Shown: positions 50,820-60,122, counted from the first letter of the stretch. The stretch: 64,000 bases of DNA from Streptomyces sp. XM4193 (GCF_023072595.1 NZ_JALLGK010000001.1:682001-746000), one strand, 5' to 3'. A program made the numbers and translations. The notes: generated from the letters alone by a model not told the origin.

Positions 50820-51863
50820 GTGGCGTCCAGCAGGTCTGCCCCCGAGGCATCGCGTACCGCCGCCCAGCAGTACGAAGCCTTCGGCCCCGAAGCCGGTGAC
50901 TCGTGGGACGAGTGGAACCCCACCGCCGAGTCCATACGCCCCGTGCGCGGTCGGCACCGCGTCGCCAAGCAGCGCGGCGGAATGGGCCGCAGCGGCGCCG
51001 TTCTCGGCGTCGGCATGGTCGCCGCCATCGGCGCGGGCGGTATGGCCACCGCCCAGGACAAGCCCAAGGCCCCAGTGTCCGTACCGGACCTGGGGTCTCT
51101 CGCTGAGAAGCTCCCGGACGCCTCCGAGTTGCCCGGGATCGGCGGCATGGTCGCCGACAAGGAGCCCGACACCGAGACGCTCGCCGCCCCGCTGACCCAG
51201 GCCGGCCTCAGCAGCGAGGACAGCGCCGCCGGTCAGACGGACGCGGGCGAGGCACTGCGCGCCCGCATCCTCCAGCAGGCCGACCAGCAGCAGGCCGCCG
51301 CCGACGCGCAGGTGCGCGAGGAGGCCGCGAACGCCGCCGCCTCCGCCGCCGCGGAGAAGGCGTCCAAGGCCGCCGACGCGGAACGCAAGGCCGAGGCCGA
51401 GCGCAAGCGCAAGGCCGAGGAGGAGCGCAAGCGCAAGGCGGAGGAGGAGCGGCTGCGCAAGCTCGCCGCCAGCTACACCCTGCCGCTCGCGGGCTTCCAG
51501 CTGACCTCCGGGTTCGGCGACTCCGGCTCGATGTGGTCCAGCAACCACACCGGCCAGGACTTCGCCGCCCCCAGCGGCACCCCGGTCAAGGCCGTCCACA
51601 CGGGCACCATCAAGGAAGCGGGCTGGGCCGGTTCGTACGGCTACCGCATCGTGCTGGAGCTCGACGACGGCACCGAGATCTGGTACTGCCACCTCTCCTC
51701 GATGACCAAGACCAGCGGCCAGGTCACCACCGGCGACACCATCGGCCGGGTCGGCTCGACCGGCAACTCCTCCGGCCCGCACCTCCACATGGAGGTGAGG
51801 CCCGGCGGCGGCGACGCGGTCGACCCGCTCTCCTGGCTGCGCGGCAAGGGCCAGAACATCTGA
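50820..51863 (+). CDS. Secreted M23-family (LytM-type) cell-wall peptidase
   Basis: A 347-residue peptidoglycan endopeptidase. A charged N-terminus leads to one membrane or signal helix (GAVLGVGMVAAIGAGGMATA). A low-complexity region and a coiled coil rich in Ala/Lys/Glu/Arg (about 175-245) follow. The C-terminal M23 domain has zinc ligands in SSNHTGQDFAAPSGTPVKA (H..D) and SSGPHLHMEVRPGGG (HxH), plus DGTEIWYCHLSSM. The start is GTG 50820 with AAGGAG upstream, directly after the c-di-AMP riboswitch. It likely cleaves cross-links during growth or germination under c-di-AMP control. Convergent hairpins separate it from the PucR gene. Confidence 0.94.
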   Translation: MASSRSAPEASRTAAQQYEAFGPEAGDSWDEWNPTAESIRPVRGRHRVAKQRGGMGRSGAVLGVGMVAAIGAGGMATAQDKPKAPVSVPDLGSLAEKLPDASELPGIGGMVADKEPDTETLAAPLTQAGLSSEDSAAGQTDAGEALRARILQQADQQQAAADAQVREEAANAAASAAAEKASKAADAERKAEAERKRKAEEERKRKAEEERLRKLAASYTLPLAGFQLTSGFGDSGSMWSSNHTGQDFAAPSGTPVKAVHTGTIKEAGWAGSYGYRIVLELDDGTEIWYCHLSSMTKTSGQVTTGDTIGRVGSTGNSSGPHLHMEVRPGGGDAVDPLSWLRGKGQNI

Positions 51864-52233
51864 CAGCGGACGCACGGTCCGGCGCGTGACCCGCGCCGGG
51901 CCCGTTCCGCCCGGGGAGCTTCGAACTCCCGCCGCCCCCGCACCACTCGGCGCAGGGGCATGCCAGTACGGCAGGTGTGCCGTACCCCCACGCGGCGCAC
52001 CTGCGCACACCGCCCGCGGCCCTGGTGAACACCCCCGGACACCAGGGCCGTCGGCGTGCCCGCGGTAGCCCGGCCTCCGCCGCCCTCGGCCGCCCCGCAT
52101 CCGGCGCCCGCGCCCGCCGCCGCGCATCGCGGCTCCGCGCCCGCCGCCCCGCGTCCGCCCGAGTCCGTCGGTGCGCTCAACTCCCCGTCCGGCGCCCGCT
52201 GTTCGCGCGCCCCGCTCCGGTGTGGGGGCGGAG
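51864..52233. other. Convergent intergenic region with two terminator-like hairpins
   Basis: Between the M23 and PucR genes. GTACGGCA-GGTG-TGCCGTAC lies at 51966-51985, and an 10-bp GGCCCTGGTG/CACCAGGGCC stem with a 12-nt loop lies at 52018-52049. Both suit bidirectional termination. No gene is seen. Confidence 0.6.
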
Positions 52234-53613
52234 TCAGTCGCCCGGTGGGGTGGTGTGCCAGGGCAGTGGACCGTGGTGGCGCCCGCCCACGGTCAGCGTG
52301 AGCTCCAGCAGTCTGTTCGGGTCGCCGAGCGCGTCCCCGTACAACTCCCGCAGCTGGCCCATCCGGTAGCGCACCGTCTGCGGATGCACGCACAGGGCCG
52401 CGGCGATCTCCTCCCGCCGGCCCTGGTGCAGCAACCAGGCCCGCAGGGTCTCGTGCAGCCGGTCGGCCGCGGCCGGACGCAGCGCGGCCAGCGGCGCCAG
52501 GGTGCGGCTGCGCAGATCGTGCAGCGCCTCGGGGTCGGCGTTGAGCACCAGCTCGGCCAGATGGTCCTCGCTGTCCACCGGGGTGCTGCGGTCCGGTGCG
52601 GGCGCCTTGCGGTCCGACGTCTCCGGGGGCGGCGTCAACTGCCGTACGCGCCGGGCCCGTTCGTAGGAGGCCGCGGCGCGGGTCCACTCCCTGGCGGGGC
52701 CGGCCACCGCGTCGCAGTTGCCCAGCGCGCGCAGCAGTGCGCGCCGTCCGGCCCCCTCCGCGTCCGGGACGAGCAGTACGGCCAGCCCGTCGGCGGCCAA
52801 CTCCGCGATGTCGTCGGCGGCCGAGAGCGTACGGGCGTCCAGTGCGGTCAGCGCCCCCGACGCCTGGGCGCGGGGGAGGAGGACGGCGGTCAGGGTGCGC
52901 GGCGGATCCCAGGCGGCGGACTCCGCGGCGGACAGCAGCTGCTGCTGCGTCGCCCCGGTCAGCAGGGCGGAGGCCAGCAGTTCGCGCGAACGCTGCCGGG
53001 CCCGGCCGAGCTGTGCCAACTGCGCCGCGTGCCCGGCCATGCTCGCCGCCGACAGCTCGTCGATGTAGGCGAAGACCAGCTCCGCGAAGCGCGCCAGCAT
53101 CGGCGCCGGGATTCCCCCGGCCACCGCGGCGCTGGACAGTTCGCGCCAGGAGACGCGGGCGCCCACCCGGTAGGCGGCGAGCAGCGCCTCCATGCTTCGA
53201 CCGCTGCGGGCCTCGCCGCGCCCCAGCCCGTACGCGGCGTCGACCACCGGGCTCAGCGGGGTGGCCGGATCGCCGCTGAGCGGCTGCGAGGCGAGGTCGA
53301 GGAAGGCGCCGAGGGCGAGGCGCACGGCGTTGTCGATGTTCGCGCCCATCTTGCCGCTGAGGTCGTTGGCGTAGCCGGGCACGCCGACGATGATCGCGTC
53401 GACCGCCCGGCGCGAGACCTCGGGCAGGTGGGCGCGGAGCACCTCGGTCAGCTCGGGGCTGAGTCGCAGCCCCTCGTCGCCGAGCGCCGCGGCCGGCGGG
53501 CCGTCCGCCTCCTCCACGGGGAAGGGGGCCGGTGCGGGCAGGGGGACGGGTGCGTCCGCCGACGCGGCGTCGTACTGCTCCGGTGTGCCGTCGAAGCCGT
53601 CTGCTGCCGCCAT
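52234..53613 (-). CDS. PucR/CdaR-family transcriptional regulator
   Basis: A 459-residue regulator. After a Pro/Ala-rich start come a helical sensor-like domain (LTEVLRAHLPEVSRRAVDAI, SMEALLAAYRVGARVSWREL), a GGDEF-like middle region and a C-terminal PucR HTH (LRAWLLHQGRREEIAAALC, VHPQTVRYRMGQLRELYG, LLELTLTV). This layout matches actinobacterial PucR-like regulators, including FasR-type regulators of fatty-acid genes. It is divergent from the reductase-desaturase pair (96-nt shared promoter), so control of membrane-lipid desaturation is the obvious role. ATG 53613 is used; an upstream in-frame start at 53643 is less likely. Confidence 0.9.
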   Translation of the reverse strand: MAAADGFDGTPEQYDAASADAPVPLPAPAPFPVEEADGPPAAALGDEGLRLSPELTEVLRAHLPEVSRRAVDAIIVGVPGYANDLSGKMGANIDNAVRLALGAFLDLASQPLSGDPATPLSPVVDAAYGLGRGEARSGRSMEALLAAYRVGARVSWRELSSAAVAGGIPAPMLARFAELVFAYIDELSAASMAGHAAQLAQLGRARQRSRELLASALLTGATQQQLLSAAESAAWDPPRTLTAVLLPRAQASGALTALDARTLSAADDIAELAADGLAVLLVPDAEGAGRRALLRALGNCDAVAGPAREWTRAAASYERARRVRQLTPPPETSDRKAPAPDRSTPVDSEDHLAELVLNADPEALHDLRSRTLAPLAALRPAAADRLHETLRAWLLHQGRREEIAAALCVHPQTVRYRMGQLRELYGDALGDPNRLLELTLTVGGRHHGPLPWHTTPPGD

Positions 53614-53709
53614 GCGCTCCCCCGGATTGTTCGCGTGCCACAAAATGATGTCATCGATTCACGTACCAGAGACAGGACTTTACGCCCCAGGGTGCATGAA
53701 CCTGGAGGC

Positions 53710-54840
53710 ATGTCACGTACCGAAGGACGTTCCCCGAGCCGGGGGCAGAGCCCCGCCGCTGTGGCCGGCTGGCTCAGGGGCCGCGCCCTGTCGCTCGCCG
53801 AGACGGTGACGACCCCGCTGCTCCCGGACGACTACCTGGACCTGGTCAACCCGCTGCGCGCGGGCGCCCGGCTGCGCGGGCGCGTCCTGGACGTCCGCAA
53901 GGAGACCGCGGACTCCGCCTCGCTGCTGATCCGGCCCGGACGCGACTGGCGCGGCCACACCCCGGGCCAGTACGTCCGACTGGGGATCGACGTCGAGGGC
54001 GTACGGCTGTGGCGTGCGTACTCGCTCACCTCCCTCGCCGCGCCGCACGACGCCCGCCGCGGGCCCGCGCCCTTCACCATCACCGTCAAGGCGATGCCGG
54101 ACGGTGTCGTCAGCAACCATCTGGTGCATCGGACCCAGCCCGGCGCGATCGTCCAACTCGACCAGCCCTGCGGCGACTTCGTCCTCCCCGACCCGCTGCC
54201 GGCCAGATCTCTCTTCCTCACCGCGGGCAGCGGCGTCACCCCGGTGATGGGCATGCTCCGCAACCACGGCCACGCGCTGCGCGACGCCGTCGTGGTGCAC
54301 TCCGCGCCCACCCGGGACGAGGTGATCTTCGGCCCGGAGCTGCGCCGGATGGCCGCGGACGGCCGTATCCGGCTGCTGGAGCGGCACACCGACACCGAGG
54401 GCATGCTCACCGCCGACGACCTGCTCGCGCTCGTGCCCGACCTCGACGAGCGGGAGACCTGGGCCTGCGGACCGACCGGACTGCTGGACACCGCCGCCGA
54501 GCTCTGGGAGAGCAGGGGCGCGACCGACCGGCTGCACACCGAGCGCTTCCGCCCCACGGTCCTGACCACGGGCGAGGGCGGCACCGTGAGCTTCACCCGC
54601 TCCGGGGTGGACGCGGAGGCGCCCGGCAACACCCCGCTGCTCGAAGTCGGCGAGGAGGCAGGGGTGTTGATGCCCTCCGGCTGCCGCATGGGCATCTGCT
54701 ACGGCTGCGTCACCCCGCTGCGCCAGGGCAGCGTCCGTGATCTGCGCGACGGCAGCGTCGTGACCGCCGTCCCCGGCGACGACGTACTGGTGCAGACGTG
54801 TGTGTCGGCCGCGGCCGGCGCCTGCGAGCTGGACCGTTGA
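53710..54840 (+). CDS. Ferredoxin reductase with C-terminal 2Fe-2S domain, partner of the desaturase
   Basis: A 376-residue flavoprotein. The FAD domain has RAYSLTS (the RxYS motif) and VSNHLVH. The NAD(P)H domain has FLTAGSGVTPVMGMLRNHG and ETWACGPTGLLDTA. The C-terminal plant-type ferredoxin domain carries the cluster cysteines in SGCRMGICYGCVTPL and VLVQTCVSA (C-x4-C-x2-C then C). This fused NADPH-flavin-ferredoxin architecture is that of Rv3230c-like reductases, which feed electrons to acyl-CoA desaturases such as DesA3; the next gene is such a desaturase. ATG 53710 follows CTGGAGG. It is divergent from the PucR regulator. Confidence 0.94.
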   Translation: MSRTEGRSPSRGQSPAAVAGWLRGRALSLAETVTTPLLPDDYLDLVNPLRAGARLRGRVLDVRKETADSASLLIRPGRDWRGHTPGQYVRLGIDVEGVRLWRAYSLTSLAAPHDARRGPAPFTITVKAMPDGVVSNHLVHRTQPGAIVQLDQPCGDFVLPDPLPARSLFLTAGSGVTPVMGMLRNHGHALRDAVVVHSAPTRDEVIFGPELRRMAADGRIRLLERHTDTEGMLTADDLLALVPDLDERETWACGPTGLLDTAAELWESRGATDRLHTERFRPTVLTTGEGGTVSFTRSGVDAEAPGNTPLLEVGEEAGVLMPSGCRMGICYGCVTPLRQGSVRDLRDGSVVTAVPGDDVLVQTCVSAAAGACELDR

Positions 54841-54969
54841 CCGCGCCGCACCCGTACGCGTCCCGATCTCCCGTGCGCGCGCCCGCAGCCGCAGCAGCCG
54901 AGCCGGTGCGCGGCCACCGCGCCCCGTACCTCCCAGCCCACCGCCCGCCGACACCGTGAGGCCCACACC

Positions 54970-56205
54970 ATGACCGCCCTGCAGAACAAAGAGCACAACC
55001 CCGTCGCCCACCTGACCGACGAGGACATCGAGCAGCTCGGCGTCGAACTCGACGCCATCCGCGCGGAGGTGCTCGCCACCCGGGGCGAGCGCGACGCCGC
55101 GTACATCCGGAAGGTGATCGCCGCCCAGCGCGCCCTGGAGGTGGCAAGCCGCGGGCTGCTGCTGTTCAGCGGACGCCGCTCGGTGTGGTGGATCGGTACG
55201 GCCGGCCTGTCCGTGGCCAAGATCCTGGAGAACATGGAGATCGGCCACAACATCATGCACGGGCAGTGGGACTGGATGCGCGACCCCGCGATCCACTCCA
55301 CCACCTGGGAGTGGGACAACGCCTCGCCCGCCGACCTGTGGAAGCACTCCCACAACGAGCTGCACCACACGTACACCAACGTCATCGGCCGCGACAACGA
55401 CCTCGGCTACGGCATCATGCGCGTCGACGAGGACCAGAAGTGGAGCACCTTCCACCTCGGCCAGCCGGTCTGGAACGTGCTCAACGCGATGGTCTTCGAG
55501 TACTCGATCGCCGCCTACGACCTGGAGATCGGCCGCTACCTCGCCGGCCGCACCGAGAAGGCCGAGTTCCGGGCCAAGGCCAAGTCGGTCCTGCACAAGA
55601 TCCGCCGCCAGGCCACCAAGGACTACGTGGTCCACCCGGTGCTCTCCGGCCGCAACGCGCGCACCACGCTCACCGCGAACCTGACCGCCAACCTCGTCCG
55701 CAATGTGTGGACCCACTCGGTGATCATGTGCGGGCACTTCCCCGAGGGCGTCGAGACCTTTACGAAGCACTCCATCGAGGGCGAGACCCGTGGACAGTGG
55801 TACCTGCGGCAGATGCTCGGCTCGGCCAACATCAGCGGCAGCCCCGCCCTGCACCTGATGACCGGCAACCTCTCCCACCAGATCGAGCACCACCTCTTCC
55901 CGGACCTGCCGAGCAACCGCTACCAGGAGATCGCCCCGAAGGTCCGCGCCGTCTGCGAGAAGTACGGACTGCCCTACACCACGGGCTCGTTCCCCAAGCA
56001 GCTCGGTTCGGTCTGGAAGAAGGTCTGCCGACTCGCACTGCCGCCCGCCGGCGCCTCCCTCCGCGGCTCCTCGCGCTCCTCGTCCAAGGGCAGGGCCGAC
56101 TCCGCCGCACCGGCGAACCAGGCGCGACCGGCCGCCGGCCCGCGCAGCACGGTCGGTTCCGGCACCCGGCGGGCCGCCGGCATCTCCACGGCGCAGCGCG
56201 CCTGA
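54970..56205 (+). CDS. Membrane fatty-acid (acyl-CoA) desaturase, DesA3-like
   Basis: A 411-residue di-iron membrane desaturase that introduces a double bond into acyl chains, probably the delta-9 position by analogy with mycobacterial DesA3. The three histidine boxes are GHNIMHG, HSHNELHHTY and SHQIEHHLFPD. Hydrophobic segments include RGLLLFSGRRSVWWIGTAGL. The last 60 residues are a Ser/Arg/Ala-rich extension not needed for catalysis. ATG 54970 lies 129 nt after the reductase, same strand, so the two are likely co-expressed and the PucR regulator is the candidate controller. The visible catalytic residues are complete. Confidence 0.94.
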   Translation: MTALQNKEHNPVAHLTDEDIEQLGVELDAIRAEVLATRGERDAAYIRKVIAAQRALEVASRGLLLFSGRRSVWWIGTAGLSVAKILENMEIGHNIMHGQWDWMRDPAIHSTTWEWDNASPADLWKHSHNELHHTYTNVIGRDNDLGYGIMRVDEDQKWSTFHLGQPVWNVLNAMVFEYSIAAYDLEIGRYLAGRTEKAEFRAKAKSVLHKIRRQATKDYVVHPVLSGRNARTTLTANLTANLVRNVWTHSVIMCGHFPEGVETFTKHSIEGETRGQWYLRQMLGSANISGSPALHLMTGNLSHQIEHHLFPDLPSNRYQEIAPKVRAVCEKYGLPYTTGSFPKQLGSVWKKVCRLALPPAGASLRGSSRSSSKGRADSAAPANQARPAAGPRSTVGSGTRRAAGISTAQRA

Positions 56206-56825
56206 ACCCACCGCGCCGCAGCCCGCCGCGCGCACCCACGAGCGCGCGACTCCACCGCGCCCGAACCACCGCGGCCGACGAACACGCCGCGGTACGTCCG
56301 CAGCCCGCCCCGCGGCGACCGTCCCCGCTGCCCCGTCGCGCGCAGCCCGTCGCGCACCGCCCCGGCGGGTCTCGGCACCGTGTCCGCACCGTGCCCCGCG
56401 GACCCGCCGGGGCGGACGTGCGTCGCCCCCGCCGTCGCCGCGCGGGTGCGGGCCCAGCCCCGTACGCGCGCACGGGCTCGCGGGTACCGGCCCGGCGCGT
56501 ACGTCTGCGCGTACGTCTGCGCGTACGTCTGCGCGTACGGCGGCCCGGACGGCCCGGCGCGCGGGTTCGCCGGCACGTTGCCCGGACTCGTCGCGGACGG
56601 ACCGCCGCGTGCTGCCGGCTGCCGGCGCCGGCGCGTATCGCCAGCGCACAGGCCTGTTTCGGCGTAGTACCCGCATCCGCTCTGCCGTCGCGTCACCCGC
56701 TGTGACAGCAGCCGGGTGATTCCTCCCGGTTTGCGGGTTTGGATGTCACGGTGCGCAATGGGAAGTGGCGTGTCTCTTCGTCGGGGAAGGTTCCCCGCGG
56801 CGCGCGTGACGTGGAGGGCACATCT
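56206..56825. other. Intergenic with 12-bp tandem repeat; leader of the PRC-barrel gene
   Basis: 620 nt. The left two thirds are very GC-rich without coding bias. From about 56680 the sequence is AT-richer, and gtgattcctcccggtttgcgggtttggat could contain an alternative-sigma (SigB-like) promoter for the stress gene downstream; this is uncertain. Confidence 0.45.
56497..56532. repeat. 12-bp tandem repeat GCGTACGTCTGC x3
   Basis: Three perfect copies followed by a partial fourth (GCGTACGG), in noncoding DNA after the desaturase gene. Each unit contains the palindrome GTAC. Confidence 0.85.
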
Positions 56826-57803
56826 ATGGCTTCCGATGACAGCGCAGGCCGGCTGACTTCTGACGAGATCAGCGGGCTGAACGTGTACGCGACCGACGGC
56901 TCGAAGCTCGGCTCCGTCGCGCAGGTCTACATCGACGACGTATCGGACGAACCCGCATGGGTGACGGTCAAGACCGGGCTCTTCGGCACGAAGGAAAGCT
57001 TCATCCCGCTGGCCGGTGCTCGTCGTGAGGGTGCGGACCTGCACATCCCCTACGACAGCGAGCGGGTGAAGGAGGCTCCGCGCATGGACGCGGACCAGCA
57101 CCTGGACCCCTCCCAGGAGGGAGAGCTCTACCGGCACTACGGCCTGACGGCCTCCGGCGGCCGGAACGCCGAAGGGACCGGTGGGCGCGGCGACATGGAC
57201 GGTCGCAACGCCGGCATGGCCGGTACCGGTACGGCCGCCGCGGCCGGCGGCATGGGCACCAGGTCCGGCAGGGGCGACCGGAAGGGCATGGCGGACGACA
57301 CCACCATGGCCGGCCAGTCCCGCATGGACGCCACCGACGCCGACCTCCGCGGTCCTTCGTCCGAGGACACCCGGGCCGGCATGGGCGACGGCTACATGAC
57401 CCTCTCCGAGGAGCAGCTTCGCGTCAGCACCAACACCGAGGAACGCGAGATCGGACGGGCCCGACTGAGGAAGTACATCGTCACCGAACACGTGACGACC
57501 ACCATCCCGGTCAGCCACGAGGAGGTACGGCTCGTCCGCGAGCCCATCTCCGAGTCCGACCGCGGTCGGGGCGTGGGGCGCATCGAGGAGGAGGAACTGG
57601 AGGTCACGCTCCACGAGGAGCGTCCGACCGTGCGCAAGGAGGCCGTCGCCGTCGAACGGGTCCGTCTGGAGACGGAGAAGGTCACCGAGCAGCAGGAGAT
57701 CTCCGCCGACGTCCGCAAGGAGCAGGTGGAGTACGACCCCGGGCGCAAGGACGGGAAGGAGATGCCGGGCGAGGGCAAGGGCGGCAAGGGCCGCCACTCC
57801 TGA
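56826..57803 (+). CDS. PRC-barrel plus YsnF/DUF2382 stress protein
   Basis: A 325-residue cytoplasmic protein. Residues 10-85 are a PRC barrel (GLNVYATDGSKLGSVAQVYI, PAWVTVKTGLFGTKESFIPL). A Gly/Met-rich linker (about 110-185) follows, and 190-310 is a DUF2382/YsnF domain (LRVSTNTEEREIGRARLRKY, EHVTTTIPVSHEEVRLVREP, EELEVTLHEERPTVRKE). Such proteins are induced by general or osmotic stress in several bacteria; the biochemical role is unknown. ATG 56826 follows GGAGGG. It is monocistronic, with a 16-bp hairpin about 90 nt downstream. Confidence 0.92.
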   Translation: MASDDSAGRLTSDEISGLNVYATDGSKLGSVAQVYIDDVSDEPAWVTVKTGLFGTKESFIPLAGARREGADLHIPYDSERVKEAPRMDADQHLDPSQEGELYRHYGLTASGGRNAEGTGGRGDMDGRNAGMAGTGTAAAAGGMGTRSGRGDRKGMADDTTMAGQSRMDATDADLRGPSSEDTRAGMGDGYMTLSEEQLRVSTNTEEREIGRARLRKYIVTEHVTTTIPVSHEEVRLVREPISESDRGRGVGRIEEEELEVTLHEERPTVRKEAVAVERVRLETEKVTEQQEISADVRKEQVEYDPGRKDGKEMPGEGKGGKGRHS

Positions 57804-58277
57804 TCGCGCCGCCGCGGCCCGCAGGGGCCCGGAACCGGGGCGCACCGCCCCCTGGCGCACCCGGTTCCCCGGCGAACAGCAGGCGGGGTGAGGCGCCACC
57901 CGGCGAGGAGACTCGCCGGGTGGCGCCCCGTCGTGCGTCCGGGGGCCGTCGTGCGTCCGGGGTGGTCGTGCGTCCGAGGTCGTCGTGCGTGAGCGGGCCG
58001 TCGTGCGTCCGGGTCGCGTCGTGCACCGGGGTCGTCGTGTGTCGGGACCCGTCGGCTGCGGGCGCGGTGCGCGCGTCGGGGTGTGCGGGTGGCGGCGGCC
58101 CGTTGTCCGGGGGCGATGTCGGTCCCGTATGAGCCGTACGAGCCGTGCGGGACAGGCCGGTTGGCGGTTCACGAGCCCGTCGAGGGGCGGCCTCCGGGAC
58201 GGGGTCAGGCACGTTCAGGGTCGATCTCAGGGACAACCCTGGTGTGCCCGGCGCTTCTTCGGGAAGATAATCCGAGC
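57804..58277. other. Intergenic with hairpin and GTCGTGCGTCCG repeats
   Basis: Contains the 16-bp hairpin at 57892-57927 and, at 57929-58050, six to seven imperfect direct repeats of GTCGTGCGTCCG (variants GTCGTGCGTGAG, GTCGTGCACCGG, GTCGTGTGTCGG). No gene is seen. The promoter of the DUF1707 gene should lie near 58220-58270. Confidence 0.6.
57892..57927. terminator. Perfect 16-bp hairpin after the PRC-barrel gene
   Basis: GGCGCCACCCGGCGAG - GAGA - complement. The GNRA-type loop and long stem suggest a stable terminator or RNA 3' end. There is no T run. Confidence 0.7.
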
Positions 58278-59123
58278 ATGGGTGAGTACAGCGCAGGCAG
58301 TGCGCCGGACGGGTCGCGGAACCACCACCCCGTGGGGGGAAGGTTTCCGCCCGAGCTGAGCCATGTGCGGCTTTCGGACGCCGAACGGGACGCCATCGCC
58401 ACGGAGTTGGGCGCCGCCGTCGCCGAGGGGCGGCTGACGCCGGACGAGCACGCGGATCGTCTGGACGTGCTGTTCGCCGCCAAGACGCAGGGCGAGCTGG
58501 AGCCGTTGCTCGCCGATCTCCCCTCCCCGCACGCCGGGTTCGGGCCGCCGTCCTCGGGGCCGGTGCCGGCCGCCGGTTTCGGTCCGCCCGCCGGCCCCCG
58601 GCCGGGTTTCGGCCCGCCGGACCCGAACCGACCGCCGCACGGCGCCGAGCGCCTGGTCACCGCCCGACCGACCAGCCTGCACGCGAACACCTCGATGTCC
58701 TCGGTGGTGCGCAGCGGCAACTGGGTCGTACCCGCCCGCTACCCCGCGACCAGCTTCTGCGGCTCGGTCACCCTCGATCTGCGCGAGGCGCGTTTCCTCT
58801 CCCGGGAGACGACCATCAAGGCGGACACCTACTGCGGTTCGGTGGAGGTGGTGCTCCCGGACGACGTGGTCGTCCGGATCGACGGTACGGCGATCATGGG
58901 CTCGTACGACTTGGACGGGGACCGTCCGCGCATCGACGATCCGTACGCCCCCGTCGTCAACATCAGCGGCTACGCGTTCATGGGCTCCGTGTGGGCGGTC
59001 TACCGGCCGCGCGCCCACCAGGCCAAGCCCCGGCGCTGGTGGCAGCGCGCGATGGGAGCGCCCGAGCAGCAGGTCGAGCAGGGCCTGTACCTGACCAAGG
59101 AGCAGAAGCAGCTGGGGCGCTGA
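58278..59123 (+). CDS. DUF1707 protein with LiaF-like C-terminal domain
   Basis: A 281-residue protein. Residues about 30-85 are the DUF1707 helical domain (VRLSDAERDAIATELGAAVA, RLTPDEHADRLDVLFAAKT). A Pro/Gly-rich linker with GFGPP repeats follows. Residues 130-245 resemble the LiaF-type beta-rich domain (VVRSGNWVVPARYPATSFCG, SVTLDLREARF, DDVVVRIDGTAIMGSYDLDG, ISGYAFMGSVWAVYRP). LiaF-like proteins modulate cell-envelope stress signalling; this one lacks membrane helices, so it would act at the cytoplasmic face. ATG 58278 is the start nearest the conserved region with a plausible leader. It is monocistronic. Confidence 0.88.
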   Translation: MGEYSAGSAPDGSRNHHPVGGRFPPELSHVRLSDAERDAIATELGAAVAEGRLTPDEHADRLDVLFAAKTQGELEPLLADLPSPHAGFGPPSSGPVPAAGFGPPAGPRPGFGPPDPNRPPHGAERLVTARPTSLHANTSMSSVVRSGNWVVPARYPATSFCGSVTLDLREARFLSRETTIKADTYCGSVEVVLPDDVVVRIDGTAIMGSYDLDGDRPRIDDPYAPVVNISGYAFMGSVWAVYRPRAHQAKPRRWWQRAMGAPEQQVEQGLYLTKEQKQLGR

Positions 59124-59216
59124 CCCCGCGGCCGGGCAGCCGGCGATCCGCCCCCGGGTCCCGGGGCGCGCCGGGGCTTACGGCCGCCTTAGGTACGGGC
59201 CGTAGGGTGGCGCCGT

Positions 59217-60071
59217 ATGGCTACCGACAACGCGAAGAACCGCGACACCCACGACCCGAAGGCCGCCGACGGGGAGCAGGCAGCCACCGACCCGGTCGCC
59301 GATGCCAAGGCCGCGGACGCCAAGCTCGACGAGGCCAGGGCGACCGAGCCCACCGAGCCCACCGAGCCCGTCGACGGCACCGACACCGGTGCGAAGAGCG
59401 TCGACGTCGACAAGAAGTCCGCCGGCGCGGGGGGTGCCACCGCGGCTGCCGCCACCGCCACCCGTACCTCGCGCACCGACGCGGAGACCGACGCGCAGCC
59501 GGAAGGCAGCGGGTCCGCGACCTCCCGGGCGCACGACTCCGAGACGCGTGACGACTCCGACGACCGGCCCGAGGACGACGCGTCCGACGACTCCGACGAC
59601 GAGGAGCACGACTCCGACGGCGAGGAGCACGACTCCGACGACGCCGTGGACCGGTCCGGCGCCCCGAGCGCCGGCTTCGGCTCCGGTGCTGCCGCCGTCG
59701 TCAGCGCCGGACTCGGCCTGACCGCACTGGTGGGCAGCCCGGTCAGCGAGATGCTCCGATCCCGCGAGGAGCTGGTGGGCCAGATCGAGAGCGGCGGCCA
59801 GGGCAGCGCGGAACAGCAGATCGACGTCCTGTACAGCTCGCCCTGGCATCTGGCCGCTCTCGTCAACGGCGTCTTCGCGCTGCTCGCGGTGATCCTCGGC
59901 GGAGTGCTCCTGGCCGCGATCGCCTCGCGCGCCGACACCCGCTCGTGGGTCAAGTCCGTCGCGCTGGCCGGCGTCGTTCTCGGTGCGCTCGGGCTCTTCA
60001 TGGCCCTCGGCATGTACTTCGACCTGTTCGCCGGCACGCCCACCGTTCCCGCGGCTCCGCAGGGCAGTTGA
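59217..60071 (+). CDS. Acidic low-complexity membrane protein of unknown function
   Basis: A 284-residue protein in two parts. Residues 1-140 are disordered and acidic, with TEPTEPTEP and DDSDDEEHDSDGEEHDSDD stretches. Residues 150-275 are hydrophobic with about four helices (GSGAAAVVSAGLGLTALVG, PWHLAALVNGVFALLAVILG, SVALAGVVLGALGLFMALGM). No enzyme motif is visible. The long negative tail on a small membrane domain resembles proteins that bind cations or basic proteins at the membrane, but this is only a guess. ATG 59217. It is convergent with the FAD oxidoreductase. Confidence 0.8.
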   Translation: MATDNAKNRDTHDPKAADGEQAATDPVADAKAADAKLDEARATEPTEPTEPVDGTDTGAKSVDVDKKSAGAGGATAAAATATRTSRTDAETDAQPEGSGSATSRAHDSETRDDSDDRPEDDASDDSDDEEHDSDGEEHDSDDAVDRSGAPSAGFGSGAAAVVSAGLGLTALVGSPVSEMLRSREELVGQIESGGQGSAEQQIDVLYSSPWHLAALVNGVFALLAVILGGVLLAAIASRADTRSWVKSVALAGVVLGALGLFMALGMYFDLFAGTPTVPAAPQGS

Positions 60072-60122
60072 CGCAGCCGCGCCACGCACGGCGTGCGCCC
60101 CGACGCTCCGGCCCCGGCCGGG

